Source: Hemibagrus wyckioides (taxonomy: Eukaryota; Chordata; Actinopteri; Siluriformes; Bagridae). From it: 64,000 nucleotides of DNA. The stretch is from the NCBI RefSeq assembly GCF_019097595.1, contig NC_080734.1:6230892-6294891 (forward strand). The letters are read 5' to 3'. Positions 52,905 to 64,000 of the stretch are shown here, in pieces. Every line of letters starts with the position of its first letter. Position 1 is the stretch's first letter. Made by a program: the position numbers and the translations under genes. Below the pieces are notes generated by a model that did no database searches, was not told the origin of the DNA, and was given only the letters and a program-made list of their open reading frames with translations.

Positions 52905-54009
52905 CTGCTTAAATTGACAAAATTGCAAGCAGAGGATTCTTCTTCATTAATCAAAAATAACACGAGTGGGTGTTGAAAAATGAATCATTATATCAGTGGC
53001 TTAAAGCCCCGCTAACAGATCTATGGTCACAGTACATATATTAATATTTTAGAGTTCATAATAGTGCTGATATGAGTCTTTTATCTATGAACTTAATTGC
53101 TTTACTCTCTAAATGTGCCTGCCTCTAATAAAGCACTCGTGTAGAGTCACGTTCGAATCTGAGAGCGCGCAGTTAAGTTCCACAAAGATTTAGCATAGCA
53201 GGAGGTAGTGATAACTCAGTGAGAAGGCTGTCAAATGCAATTGAACGTTTTTGAAAGCAAGGTCTTTAAGCATCAGCTGTTCGGCTTTATGCGTGTATCC
53301 TGTCTCGCTCGAGCGTCACTCTGGATAAAAGCATTTGCTAAATGAATCACAGGGAATAATAGCCTGCACCGTGTGCCCTGTGAACGTTCAAATGAACACG
53401 TAACCCAGTTCACAATGTTTCCCAAAATAAGGGCTGATCTACGGTGGTGTACAGAAAGGGCTTGTCTTTAAGGCGCTCGTGGTGACGTCTTTCATTCAGC
53501 ACAAACACCTGCAAAAATGCTCCACCTGCTGTGCTGTCAGCTCGCAGCTCCGCCTAATTTATCATCATCAGTTAAACTCCATCACTCCCCATTTACTCCT
53601 CACATGTCCTTATCAGCAGCGTTCTTTGTGGCATGTTTGAAAGGTTTTCAGTAAATCATATTGATTATGTTCAGTGGGTATTACTGAAAGACAGTGAAAA
53701 CAAGACTGTGTTTGATTCGCATTCATTTATTCATTCATCTTCATTAAATCATGGCTTTCTTACAAGCTTGGAAGGGGCATCTCCCGGAGTAAACTGGAGG
53801 GGTATTTCCAGATGTAAAGCTGTAACTTTCCAACATATGAAAGTCTTCAACAAACAACGATTCTTTTGTATTAACTTTTATCAGGATAAAATTCTTTCTG
53901 AAGAGACCTACCAGGAACCACAATGTTTGGTTTCATTAAATGTACGATAAAAGAATATAATACCCCCCCCATCCACCCACCCACATGGTTTGTTTATTTC
54001 AAAATGATT
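52905..54009. other. 5' flanking DNA with a SINE tail remnant
   Basis: At 53318-53345, CACTCTGGATAAAAGCATTT followed by GCTAAATG looks like a worn family A SINE tail, and GTTCGAATCTGAG at 53152 could be its B box. The rest is unique. A TACCCCCCCCATCC stretch lies near 53961. Confidence 0.4.
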
Positions 54010-54840
54010 CCACTCAAATGATTCATCTTTTATCTACTGGATTTGATTATATTCACATGTGATTTCCCTCAAATGTGTGATTCATTTTTCACATGTGATT
54101 CTTCCACATGATTCATTTGTTCATTTTCACCTATATTTCCCACGATTCATTATATTTCACATTGATTCTTCCACACAATTAATTTTTTTTTTCAGAATGA
54201 TTCTGCCACACAATTCACTTATTTTCACATTGATTCTTCACCATGATTCATTCATTTTCACATGCATTTCCCATCCAATTCATTCAATTTCATGTTGATG
54301 CTTCCCCATGATTCATTCATTTTCCATTGTGATTTTTCTACATGATTCATTTATTTTCACATTGATTCTTCCACATGATTCATTCATTCATTTTCACATG
54401 CATTTCCCAAATGATTCATTCATTCATTTTCACATGCATTTCCCACATGATTCATTTATTTTCACATTGATTCGACGAGATGAATTTTCACATGTGATTT
54501 TTCCACGATTCATTCATTTTCACATTGATTCTTCCACATGATTCATTTGTTTCATATTGATCTTCATTCACATTGAATTCACATTGATGATTCATTCATT
54601 TTCACATGCATTTCCCACATGAATCATTTACTTTCACATTGATTCTTTCAGATGATTTAATTTTCACATGTGATTTTTCCACACGGTTCATTCATTCATT
54701 CATTCATTCATTCATTCATTCATTCATTCATTCATTCATTTTTATATGCATTTCCCACATGATTTCTTTATTTCCATTTCCATTTATTTCCCCTCCCTCA
54801 ATAATTCATTCATTTACACGTTTCTTTCCCTAAACCATTC
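54010..54840. repeat. ATTC-rich degenerate minisatellite
   Basis: Units of about 30 bases alternate TTTTCACATTGATTCTTCC with ACATGATTCATTCA and TTTTCACATGCATTTCCC. A clean ATTC tetramer run sits at 54688-54740. Open frames rich in His, Phe and Ser come from this composition. Confidence 0.9.
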
Positions 54841-55206
54841 ATTTAATCTCACATATAAATGTTCCAGAAGATATGCTTTTATATTAAACTGTTCTATGCG
54901 GTAAAATCCACCATCCTCATGCACACACTTGTAGCTGATCTAACTATTTAGCAAAATTGAATAATCCTGCTAAACATTTGTATATTTGTCTTTATAAATG
55001 GAGAATATCCTCCAGGTCACAAATCCGAGACGACAAGCATAGGAAAAATGTCAAATACCAGTAATCAAAAAATAAAGAAAAAGCAAAATGAACAAGAAAT
55101 AAGAGTTTGTCTCATGTCGAGATGTAATAAAGATTTCTGAGTAAATGCATTATTAATATGGAAAGGTTGAAGCTCAATTAGACTCCATATTAAATTAGGC
55201 TGTTGT
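54841..55206. other. 5' flanking DNA, nothing recognised
   Basis: Unique AT-rich sequence. Confidence 0.4.
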
Positions 55207-55207
55207 G

Positions 55208-55246
<39 letters not shown>

Positions 55247-55250
55247 TGTG
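55207..55250. repeat. Compound (CT)n(GT)n repeat
   Basis: About 11 CT units followed by about 10 GT units. Confidence 0.95.
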
Positions 55251-55984
55251 ATGCATTCAGGCCGGCTCTCATGGCTCCAGGCTTGAGCGGCCATGCAGTA
55301 AAATTGAAGGAGACTTGAGTGCCCGTATAATCTACTGACACAGGATGCACAGGAAATATAAATGTCCGTTCAGAATCCCAGCTGCTTATTTCATGCACCT
55401 AGTCGCAACAGGGCTATCTTCAGAATCTCTCTGTAACAGAAACGGGGCAGCTTGGAGTTCAGAAAAAGAAAAGAAACCCTTTTATTTAGCTCTTTGTCTC
55501 ATCAAATTTTGATAAGAACTGGTAGAGATAAATCTCTCACTAGAGAAACAGAAAGAACGATTTGCCAGTCCAGTCCAAGTCTATGTCTTGTGTTTGTGCT
55601 TGGGTGGTACTATTGACTAAGTGTAGCTTACTCTATCGACATTTTCCTTTCCAGTGCATTTAATTTAGTGTTTTCCAATGAAGAATCATTTTTAAGCAAT
55701 ATCCGACATTCGGTTGTATTATAATCAACATTGAATCCACGTGAAAGCAGTTCCATGTTATAACATTATTAAATTATTTCCGGTTATAAAGTATTGATGA
55801 ATTTTTTAAAACAGCTCTGACTGTAGTTCTGCCTGTAATGCAGCATTTCTATTAATGCGCTCATTAATACAAGTGTTTATTGACGTGTTTTTGGAAGAAG
55901 TCTCCAATGTCAGTGCTTTTTCATTTTTTTCTAAATTAATTATTAGTTAAGGTAAAGCTGTAAGGTCCTATGCTCTTATCACTA
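55251..55984. other. 5' flanking DNA, nothing recognised
   Basis: Unique sequence without recognised elements. Confidence 0.4.
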
Positions 55985-56185
55985 CAGCCAAAGTTCAATT
56001 TTTTCTATGCAGGGAACCAACCTACCCACTGAGGGGTTAACACTCAGTGCCGGTCCCAAGCCTGGATAAAAATGGGAGGGTTGCATCAGGAAGGGCATCT
56101 GGTGTACAAGCCTGTGCCAGAATAAAATATGTGGATTGGATGATCTGCTGTAGCGACCCTGAACCGGAAGCAGCTGATTGACAAC
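55985..56185 (+). mobile_element. Non-LTR retrotransposon 3' end
   Basis: GGGGTTAACACTCAGTGCCG, GTCCCAAGCCTGGATAAAAA, GGGAGGGTTGCATCAGGAAG, GGCATCTGGTGTACAAGCC and GCTGTAGCGACCCTGAACC, ending near an ACAACAACAA-type tail. I recognise this as the conserved 3' end of a widespread fish LINE (probably of the RTE type, from memory). No coding part is attached. Confidence 0.65.
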
Positions 56186-56349
56186 AACAAAATTAAAGTG
56201 GTAACTTAAAATTTTTAAATAAGTCTTTGTCTTTACCTATGTTTCTTTGTCTTATTAACTTCCAGAGAAAGGAGAAAGTGAGGCTGGTGAGTGAATGGCT
56301 GTCTATAGCTATTATAGTGTAAGTGATAAGAGGAACTAACTTGTTTCAC

Positions 56350-56590
56350 AGATGTTCCCCAACATTAAATCCATCCATCCATGTTCTCCAGGTATCGCAG
56401 GACACCTGGAGACTATCCCAAGAGATGAGACCATCCCATCGCAGAGTAATTTACTGACAATTTCAACATGCCAATCAGCCAATAATGGTGAGGAAACCTG
56501 AGTATCCAGTGGAAACCCCTGAAGCATGCATATTCCACACATAGAGAGAATCAAACCCTCAACCCTAGAGATGCAAGACAGACCTTTTAA
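56350..56590 (+). repeat. Dispersed repeat, relative of 33440-33720
   Basis: Shares the order CATCCATCCATGTTCTCC, GGACACCTGGAGACTATCCC, AGTGGAAACCCC and TCAAACCCTCAACCCTAG with common copies of this teleost repeat. Strongly worn. Confidence 0.45.
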
Positions 56591-56682
56591 CTACAAAGCC
56601 ATCATGTGCCCTCTTCAATAACTGAATGTGTATTATATAAGGATAAATTGGAATTATTGGCAAATTCTTGTTGTGTAATAAT

Positions 56683-56922
56683 AAGAAGCCTTTATTATCG
56701 CCACACATACATTACAGCTCAGTGGAATTCTTTTCTTCACATATTCCAGCTGAGGAAGTTAGGGTCAGAGTGCAGGGGCAGATATGATGCAGCACCCCTG
56801 GAGCAGAGAGGGTTAAGGGCCTTGCTCAGTTGCCCAACAGTGGAGCTTAGCAATGCTGGGGCTTGAACCCTGATCTGCCAGCCAACAACCCAGAGCCTTA
56901 ACCATTTGAGCTACCACTGCCC
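56683..56922 (-). mobile_element. SINE family B, reverse orientation
   Basis: Nearly the same sequence as 25155-25391: GAAGCCTTTATTATCGCCAC, GTGGAATTCTTTTCTTCACA, GAGCAGAGAGGGTTAAGGGC, GCCCAACAGTGG. It ends with the complement of the A box, TTGAGCTACCACTGCCC. Confidence 0.92.
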
Positions 56923-58254
56923 TAATATAGCACTTTGAGATACAGCCCTGCTTCGTACCTTGTTGTTGATTATTTTTTTTAAATCTGCACACCTCCACAC
57001 TGTATTCTTCCTTCTTTACCAGCTGCTTGTCCTAAATTTAACATAAACATGTATGATATTAGTAAATGCCAGAGATATATGTTGGTTCTTTATTGACATA
57101 CTTGTTGTCTAGGAATATTCTGTCCTCAATTATGCTTATGGTAGCAATTTTTACTTTGAACTAAGATAATCTAGACTCATACACACATATCCTTTCTAGA
57201 TAAGACTGGACACTCCTTGCCCAATCCTCTGACCAGATTCAAGTGATGACTTTTGTCTTGTTGCTTTCAACTGCAAAAGAACTCTGAAGCTAATTGCTAA
57301 GTCAAATTAGCTGCTGACCGAACCAGTTGACAAACTTTATCTCCATAATCACTGATGCAACATAAACGTGACAAAAGTCCAAATTGACCACTGGTTTAGA
57401 TTGTCATGACACTCTGTCCAGGAGCAAAGCGAGGTTGCTTGCTTTAGTCTTTTACTCTCACACACAGACTCCAGACCTCTTCATGCTAATTCACATTTAT
57501 CCCATGATAACAGTACACAAAACAGAAGGCAAGACAGCAGCTGGCCATCACACCGATCTGTGTAATATCTCTAATCTCTCCAACATGCAAATCGTGCTAA
57601 TTGTTTAGGGAATTTAAGAATCTTAATGCTAATTTCTGTATGCTCTACATCTGTAATGCTTTTAGAACAATAGAATTACATAGACTGAGGGCAAAATTAA
57701 TATTCCCTGTGTTAATGTCTAAAACAGACTGACTAGCTGTTGATTAGCAACAGGTCAACTGAAAAAATAAAATAAAATAAAATAAAAAAAGGGTAAGGTT
57801 TATTTATTTATTTGTTTATTTATTCATTCATTCATTTTGAAGCCCATATGGAGCAAAAATAAATGATTGCTTGCTAATTAGTTTAATGTTTCCACTGTAT
57901 GCACTGATACCAGAATTTCTCCGCTTTTGAAATAAAGTAGTGCTGATTCCTGAATCTAGATACTGCGGAATAATTTAATTCCCTTTCAAAAAATACCTGT
58001 TCAAGTATAATTGTTTCTTTAAGTCAATTCAGATTCTCACTACTTGTGCTGTTGTGTTTAATTCTGGAGATTTGGATATTTTTCCAAAGGGCTGTTTTTT
58101 GTCTTACACAAACAGCTTTTTTAAAATGGCACACAAAAATGACTTTACATGAGCATGGCAACCCAGTGACAGCAAGAATAACAGCTGAGAATTGAGCAGC
58201 AGTGGAAGAGAAAAATGTGAAAACCAGCACCGTGTTCAAACATTCTGTAGATAA
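56923..58254. other. 5' flanking DNA, nothing recognised
   Basis: AAAT and ATTC short repeats at 57765-57838; otherwise unique. Confidence 0.45.
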
Positions 58255-58441
58255 GTGATGACTTATCCCCAAAGAACCAGTGTTGGTGCAGGTTATAATT
58301 TCAGTCTAGCAGGAAGTACACCCGATTCCACCTGTTCAATTAGTTAATTTTGTCTTACAGTAAACTCGGGTATGGGTTCTACTGCCTGGAGCGAAACCCT
58401 TCACGGAGACCAGCAGCTTTCTGGATAAAATTGGACACACT
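58255..58441. mobile_element. Palindromic MITE, worn second copy
   Basis: Matches 10815-11010: GACTTATCCCCAAAGAACCA, TTGGTGCAGGTTATAATTTC, a central ACACCCGATTCCACCTGTTC, and an inverted right arm ending TGGATAAAATTGGACAC. The right arm has lost part of its mirror sequence. Confidence 0.7.
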
Positions 58442-59389
58442 GGATATAACTGGACACAGGTTTATGGTCTAGACTTTCAGACTGTGACACAGCATGAACA
58501 CAGATGATGATGTTGGTTATAACAACAGTCTCTCTGGTGGGTTGTTGTGGTGGGACTGAAGAGATTTATCTAGGTTGTGTGTGACCACATGAAAAACAAT
58601 CTAAAAATCCTCCCACATCCAATAGTTTGCATCTAATTGTGAACTGTAACTGTGTGTGTATGTAAATGTCTGTTTGTTTTCTGAAATGGACTTGCATCCC
58701 ATCCCTGGATAGCTCCAGGACACGCCCCAGATCCACCATGAACCTGACCAGGATAAAGCAGCTACTGAAGATAAATAAAAGATCATTATAAGTCTAGGAA
58801 GTTTAACGATCTGTTAAAAACAAGCAGAAGTCAGGGAACAAAAAATATCAAACTTAAAAAACAACCCAGGAAAAATGAACTCTTAGATATACAAGCTGAA
58901 ATTCTGGTTTAAACTAAGATTCAGACAAGAATTTTATAAGTAATAAATACTAAAGAAATGACCTAAACTAAAGCCCCTTTAAATGGATAAGTCTTCATAA
59001 TAGAAAATAGATTCTATATATTATAAATTATTACCAGGGATTGTAGTTAAGAATAATGTCCCTTCTACAGTCATGTACAGTTAGTTGGAGTTGTGTGAGG
59101 CCAATACAGAATATGTAAAATGTCAGTGTGTGTATTAATTAGGAGGTTGTTGTCATCCTCAAAGTCCAGATAGATTTGGCATCATTGCTTTGAATACTCA
59201 AATCCTCCTGAAGCAGAATCCAACTGGAGCTGGTCCATCTCTGGATGCCTCAGGATCCTCGCAGGGTTGGCCTCTTCTCACTGAAGGTCTACTAGAGCTG
59301 GCACAATCTCTAGATGGGTAGAAAAAGGGAAACAAGTGGAACAGAATTAGCATAGCTGCTGTGGATAATATTAGCAAGCACTAGATGAT
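58442..59389. other. 5' flank with a reverse dispersed repeat and LINE 3' untranslated sequence
   Basis: 58595-58790 is a reverse copy of the repeat at 33440 (TCCTCCCACATCCAATAGTT, GGACTTGCATCCCATCCC, ACCAGGATAAAGCAGCTACT). The part from about 59050 to 59389 probably belongs to the 3' untranslated end of the LINE that follows, but no boundary is clear. Confidence 0.45.
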
Positions 59390-61245
59390 AATGTGAATTT
59401 AATCAGATGTACTGGAGCACAAGGTTATGGGATGTATTATGTGTATGCCTGGCTAAAGACATATGTCTTTAATCTACGTTTAAACTGGGAGACTGAGCCC
59501 CAAACACTGTCAGGAAGGCTATTCCAAAGTTTAGGAGCTAAATACACAAACTCTCTACCACCTTTTGTAGAATTTGCTTTTCTGGGAACTACCGGAGTTT
59601 TGTGATCTCAAGGAGTGTGATGGATTGTAGTGTGTTAGAAGACTGGTTAGATACGTGGTAGCTAAACCATTTAGAGCCTTGTATGTAAGTAGTAATAGTT
59701 TGTAATCAATTCAAAACTTAACAGGTAGCCAGTGCAGGGATTATAATATTGGGGTTACATGTTTATATATTTTCTTGATCTGGTAAGAACTCTGGCGGCT
59801 GCATTCTGGACTAACTGTAGCTTGTTTATTGCAGATGCAGGACAACCACCTAGTACAATAGTCCAGTCTGGAAATTTAAACATTTCATTTGGTTTTGATG
59901 AGATGTGTAACTGGGTATCGTCAGCATAACAATGGAAACTATTCCCATGTCTTCTAATGATGTTACCCGATGGAAGCATGTATATTAAGAAAAGCAGAGG
60001 TCCTAAAACTGATACTTGTGAGACCCCATATTTTACTGGCATTACACTGGATAGTTCTCCATTTAAAATTTTATTTCATCCATTTAATTTTGTAGGCAAT
60101 ATAGGAGAATGTAATAATCTATAGTGTCGAATGCAGCACTAAGATCGAGTAAAACTAATATTGTGATGCAGCCTTGGTCCGAAGCTAAAAAACAAGTCAC
60201 TAGCGCAGTTTCTGTACTATGATGGGGTCTGAAACCTAACTAAAATTCTTCAAGGATATTGCTTCCCTGTAAGGAGGAGCATAATTGAGCAGACACCACC
60301 TTTTCTGATATTTTAGACATAAACGGAAGGTTAGAAACCGGTCTGTAATTTAATAATTCATTAGGATCTAGTTTAGGTTTCTTAATAAGAGGCTTAATAA
60401 CTGCCAACTTGAGAGGTTTAGGGATGTGACCTAAATATAACGAGGCATTAATAATATTGAGAAGAGGCTCTCCAGCTGAATGCATCACTTCTTTCAGTAT
60501 GTTAGTTGAAAATGGATCTAACAAACACGTTGTGGATTTAGCCGTGGTGATAAGTTTATACAGCTCTTCCTGTCCTATACTTGTAAAGCACTGTAGCTCT
60601 AAATGTGGAGCTTTAGGCTGGACTGGATCACCGGATGCTGTCAAAGGTCGAACAACCACAATTTTGTTCCTGATACTATCAATTTTTTCAGTGAAGAAAT
60701 TCAGTCCTCACTACTAAACTGTGATGGAGTACTCTTTTCAGATATCTGATTTTTGTTAGTCCTACCACTGTACTAAATAAGAACTAAATGGTTATTTTCT
60801 ATCAGTTTGCTCAGGTGCTCAGCCCTAGCAGCTTTTAGAGCCTGTCTATCGCTGGACATACTATCTTTATACACAATTCTAAAAACTTCTAATTTTGTTT
60901 TTTTTTTCCACTTTTGCTCTTGCCCTCTGGCTCGAGGGTGTGGGTATGACTATTATACCATGGTGCAGCTGTTTTATCTCTAAACTTTTTTAATCGGATG
61001 GGGGCAACAGTGTCTGAACAGTGCTAGTAACTGTAGTGTCTATGCTGTTAGTCACTTCATCTAGATCATTTGTGTTTAGGGGTATAGTAAGAAGTTGAGA
61101 CAGATCAGACAGATTACTTGTGAATCTGTCTTTAATGGTCAGTACTACCAAATTGATAACGTGGTAAAACACGGCTAATCTGTTCTACAGGTAGAGTGTA
61201 CAATATGAGATAATGGTCTGTGATATCATCGCTTTGAACTACTTC
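59390..61245 (-). mobile_element. L2-like LINE, degenerate, endonuclease end missing
   Basis: Read on the minus strand from 61245. First is the linker after the endonuclease (motif IKDRFTSNLSDLSQL, then APWYNS and a basic stretch). Next is the start of reverse transcriptase at 60659-60240 (STNILKEVMHSAGEPLLNII, IKPLIKKPKLDPNELLNYRP, SNLPFMSKISEKVV), then [13 protein letters not shown], then SVLGPLLFLIY and the catalytic CYADDTQLH box near 59915. From there it jumps to LGGCP, AINKLQLVQNAAARVLTRSR and the C-terminal LHWLPVK and PKLWNSLPDSV. Stops, frame changes and a deletion after the YADD box make it inactive. Confidence 0.9.
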
Positions 61246-62516
61246 AGGTCAAACATGCTGGTTGTTCTTTTGGCTACAAGACAGTCATTTGTTTTCTGTC
61301 AATGTGTGTGTGGTTTGAAATGATCTTGTTGTTCTAAAAAAGTAGGTGGAGCATTTACACTGTGTGCTGGGCACTATGCAAACCCACACACACACACACA
61401 CACAATATCATAATTATGCACAGTAGAATTACTATGTATATATATATATATATATATGTAAATATTGAATTAATGCATTATTGAATTTGTACATGGTTTT
61501 TTTTTTCTGTATGTTTTTTTGGCTAGTTTTCTGCTCTTAGGCATTAGAACCTGCCAGTGTGCCCTGATTTTCCTCTTTTCTAGGGGAACATGGTGTGTGT
61601 CTGCTCTTTATTAGACCTCTGTTTCGTGAAGATGTCACTTTCCTTTATTCAAGGACTTCGGCTTTTCTTCCACCACCACCGGCTGGGTCGGGAGCTGGAG
61701 ATTTTTCTTTACGATAGCACAAACGAGCTTGCGTGTGATGAGTGGGGTTTGTCGAACGGGCTAAAATGCAGACACAAATTTATTTATTTGAGCTCTAAAG
61801 GAAACGTGGCGCGAATAAGAATAAGAGAAATAAGAAACTTCCAGTCATGAAGCCCAGCGTATGCTGTCTGCTGGCTATGCATTAGAAACTACTGATGTCC
61901 CAGTAGAGAAAGAAACAGAAATGCTTGGACATGCGGATTAAAAAAACACCCGAGCTAGTTCTTTGGCATCAGTTAAAATGAACAATATGATTCCTCTTAT
62001 TCTTGATGCTATAATCAAGTAATCTTTTTATTTTTCTCTACATTTCTCACTACTCCATTATCTAGGTCTGTCTATCCGGGAAACTCTGCTCATCTCAGCT
62101 TTTTATCATGTGAAAGCTACAAACCTGATAAAATAAAGGATAACAATCATCCTAATAGACACACGAAGCCAGATACCATTGGCAATGTTGGCAACTCTCT
62201 CGCTAGTAATAATTTTCAGTACACAGTGTGTGACAAAGCAATGGATGTGATTGCAATTAAACACTATAATAAAAGCAGAAAAATCCAAATCATGGGACGA
62301 ATACAAGGTCAGAACATAGCACAGATGTGGGTCAGGGGATGAACACAAATAGAGTAGATTAGGCAAAAACAAATTTGTGAAACAAAATGCCAGGCAGTAA
62401 TCCAAAAACACACAAAAAAACAATATAACAATCAGAGGCTTGGTAAAGTCAGATGTATGGCACAAAGTCAAAGCGATTAGGAGAGTTAGAGCCTCTTTTA
62501 TAGTGTGTATTTGAAG
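61246..62516. other. 5' flanking DNA, mostly unique
   Basis: CA and TA repeats at 61384-61403 and 61436-61457. An open frame at 61590-61850 (plus, 86 codons) is not recognised as any protein family and is not called a gene. Confidence 0.4.
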
Positions 62517-62736
62517 TAGAAGCCTTTATTATTGTCACATGAAATTCTTACATTGCATACCTCAACTTTGTAAGTAGGGGTCAGAGCACAGGCTCAGCCA
62601 TGAGACAGTGCCCCTGGAGCAAAGAGGGTTAAGGACCTTGCTCAGGGGCCCAACAGTGGCAGCTTGGCAGTGCTGGGGCTTAAACCACCATCCAATGGAT
62701 AACCCAGAACCTTAGCCACTTGAGCTACCACTGCCC
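62517..62736 (-). mobile_element. SINE family B, reverse orientation
   Basis: GAAGCCTTTATTATTGTCAC, GGGGTCAGAGCACAGGCTCA, GAGGGTTAAGGACCTTGCTC, GCCCAACAGTGGCAGCTTGG, then the complement of the tRNA-like head, TTGAGCTACCACTGCCCT. Confidence 0.92.
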
Positions 62737-63266
62737 TCGTCCAGATGTCAGGTGATTAGGAACTATTTGGCTGCTGTGATTTCTGGGAAGTGTATTTCAG
62801 AGTCGCCATCCTCATAGCCCGCAGTGTATTCTGGGAAGTGGGGTTTGTGGCCTGCATGGATCTGGCACAGTGGGGTCCAAACTTTTGAGAGCAGTGAAAA
62901 AAATGCTTCTGTTTGACTTTTTTTTTTATTTAACAAAGGTTTTCATTACAAATTCTATCAGTAAAGAGAAAAGTAGAGTCTTAGTTTGTGTAAAAACCAA
63001 TAATCCATGTCAGAGCAAATCTATCAGCATGTCACCTGAAGTAGATGGGATAAGACTCATGGGAAATCTGAAAGGAGTTAACATATCTGCATAAGAAATT
63101 TGACATTATCACAAACTTAACTTGTGACCTAAAGAAGTTTCTAGATTTCCTTTTTTGTTTTAGAATTTTCAAAATTGTTCTGTTTCTTTTCAGTTTTAAA
63201 TAAATAAAAAAAATCCCAAATTTTCAATGTTGCCTCTGGACTTTTGACCTTTGGACTTCACTGTGT
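62737..63266. other. 5' flanking DNA, nothing recognised
   Basis: Unique sequence with T and A runs. The open frame at 62870-63094 lacks motifs. Confidence 0.4.
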
Positions 63267-64000
63267 ATTTACATTTACATTTGGCAGACATCCATATCCA
63301 GAGCGATGTTCTAAAGTGCTGTGAGGTCTCTAACAGTAAATACATCGATCCTGGTTCACTAGGTCACAGACTACATATACCATGAGTCTAAAAGTTTGTT
63401 GGGATTAAATATAGCACATAGGCTAACAAACAGGGAAAAAAATGTCTCAGGAAGAGGAAGGTCTTAACCTGTTGTTTGTTTGGACATCAAGGGGAGGTTC
63501 ATTCCTCTACCTGGATGCCAAAACAGAGAAGAGTCTTGATGGATGTCTTCCTTGTACCCTGTGAGATGGTCGAGCAGTGCTGGAGGATTGGAGGAAGCGT
63601 GGTGCAGTGGGGGGGTGGGGGGGGGTGATAAGTGTGTTGAGGTAAGTGGGTGCTGGTTTGTTTTGGGCTTTTTAGGCACTTGTTTTAAATCTGATGCAGG
63701 TTGATACCAGAGGCCACTGAAGGGAGTGTAGCAATGGGGTGGAGAACTTCAGATCGTTGAATACAAGGCATGCAGCTGCGTTCTGGATCATTTGCAGAGG
63801 TTGAATGGTGCTCAGAGGCAGACCTGCTAGGAGAGAGTTGCAGTAGTCCAGTCACAAAATGACAAGAGACTGAACAAGCACCTGAGCTGCCTGTTTGGAT
63901 AAAAATCTTTCAGTACAGTAGACGGCTTTCTGCCATAGTCTGTTTATTAATCTGTAAAATACTGCTTGTGTTCCTTTATTTTATTGAGCACTGAACATTG
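63267..64000 (-). mobile_element. L2-like LINE 3' end, cut by the window edge
   Basis: On the minus strand from about 63930 the frame reads QAAQVLVQSLVIL, a stop, LDYCNSLLAGLPLSTIQPL, QMIQNAAACLVFNDLKFSTP and PLLHSLQWPLVS. This is the hallmark C-terminal region of L2/CR1-type LINE polyproteins. After a degraded end come about 200 bases of 3' untranslated sequence. They finish at 63309-63267 with CGCTCTGGATATGGATGTCT, GCCAAATGTAAATGTAAA, the same tail as in family A SINEs. The rest of the element lies beyond 64000. Confidence 0.85.

Noticed and set aside
59755..60659. Reverse-transcriptase-like frames as host genes
   Set aside because: The YADD box, the QNAAAR and LHWLPVK motifs and the broken frame identify an old LINE, not a host gene.

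Overview
The window looks like nuclear DNA from a teleost fish. It holds a vertebrate-type gene with small exons and very long introns, dense di-, tri- and tetranucleotide repeats, tRNA-derived SINEs, L2-like LINE fragments, Tc1/mariner and hAT-type non-autonomous DNA transposons, and no bacterial-style gene packing. The mix of repeats would suit an ostariophysan such as a catfish, but that part is a guess.

The only host gene I can support is on the minus strand. Three exons encode the N-terminus of Golgi mannosyl-oligosaccharide 1,2-alpha-mannosidase IA (MAN1A1, glycoside hydrolase family 47): exon 1 at 48375-48869 (start codon, cytosolic tail, membrane anchor, stem), exon 2 at 28234-28330, and exon 3 at 12088-12203. 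The phases fit exactly (495 + 97 + 116 = 708 bases, 236 codons), all splice sites are GT/AG, and the split glycine codon between exons 2 and 3 joins correctly. Introns 1 and 2 are about 20.0 and 16.0 kb. Intron 3 runs off the left edge, so most of the catalytic domain lies outside. The promoter region is just above 48870, with two CCAAT boxes in gene orientation and a 13-copy GAA repeat almost touching the start codon.

Layout: 1-12087 is intron 3, with a deleted Tc1 element, two related minisatellites and small transposons. 12204-28233 is intron 2, with large CATC-type tetranucleotide arrays, a G-quadruplex-type run, a hAT-like MITE and several SINEs. 28331-48374 is intron 1, with LINE ends, AT palindromes, a 35-bp perfect inverted repeat and a 400-bp duplication. 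49260-64000 is 5' flanking DNA with satellites, a second Tc1 fragment, SINEs and two LINE fragments on the minus strand; I see no second gene there.

I found no convincing new multi-gene system. The most useful leads are structural: a SINE family and a LINE fragment that share the same 3' tail, the perfect inverted repeat in intron 1, paralogous tetranucleotide arrays with matching flanks, and the trinucleotide repeat beside the man1a1 start codon. Repeat family names come from recognising motifs and were not checked by database search.
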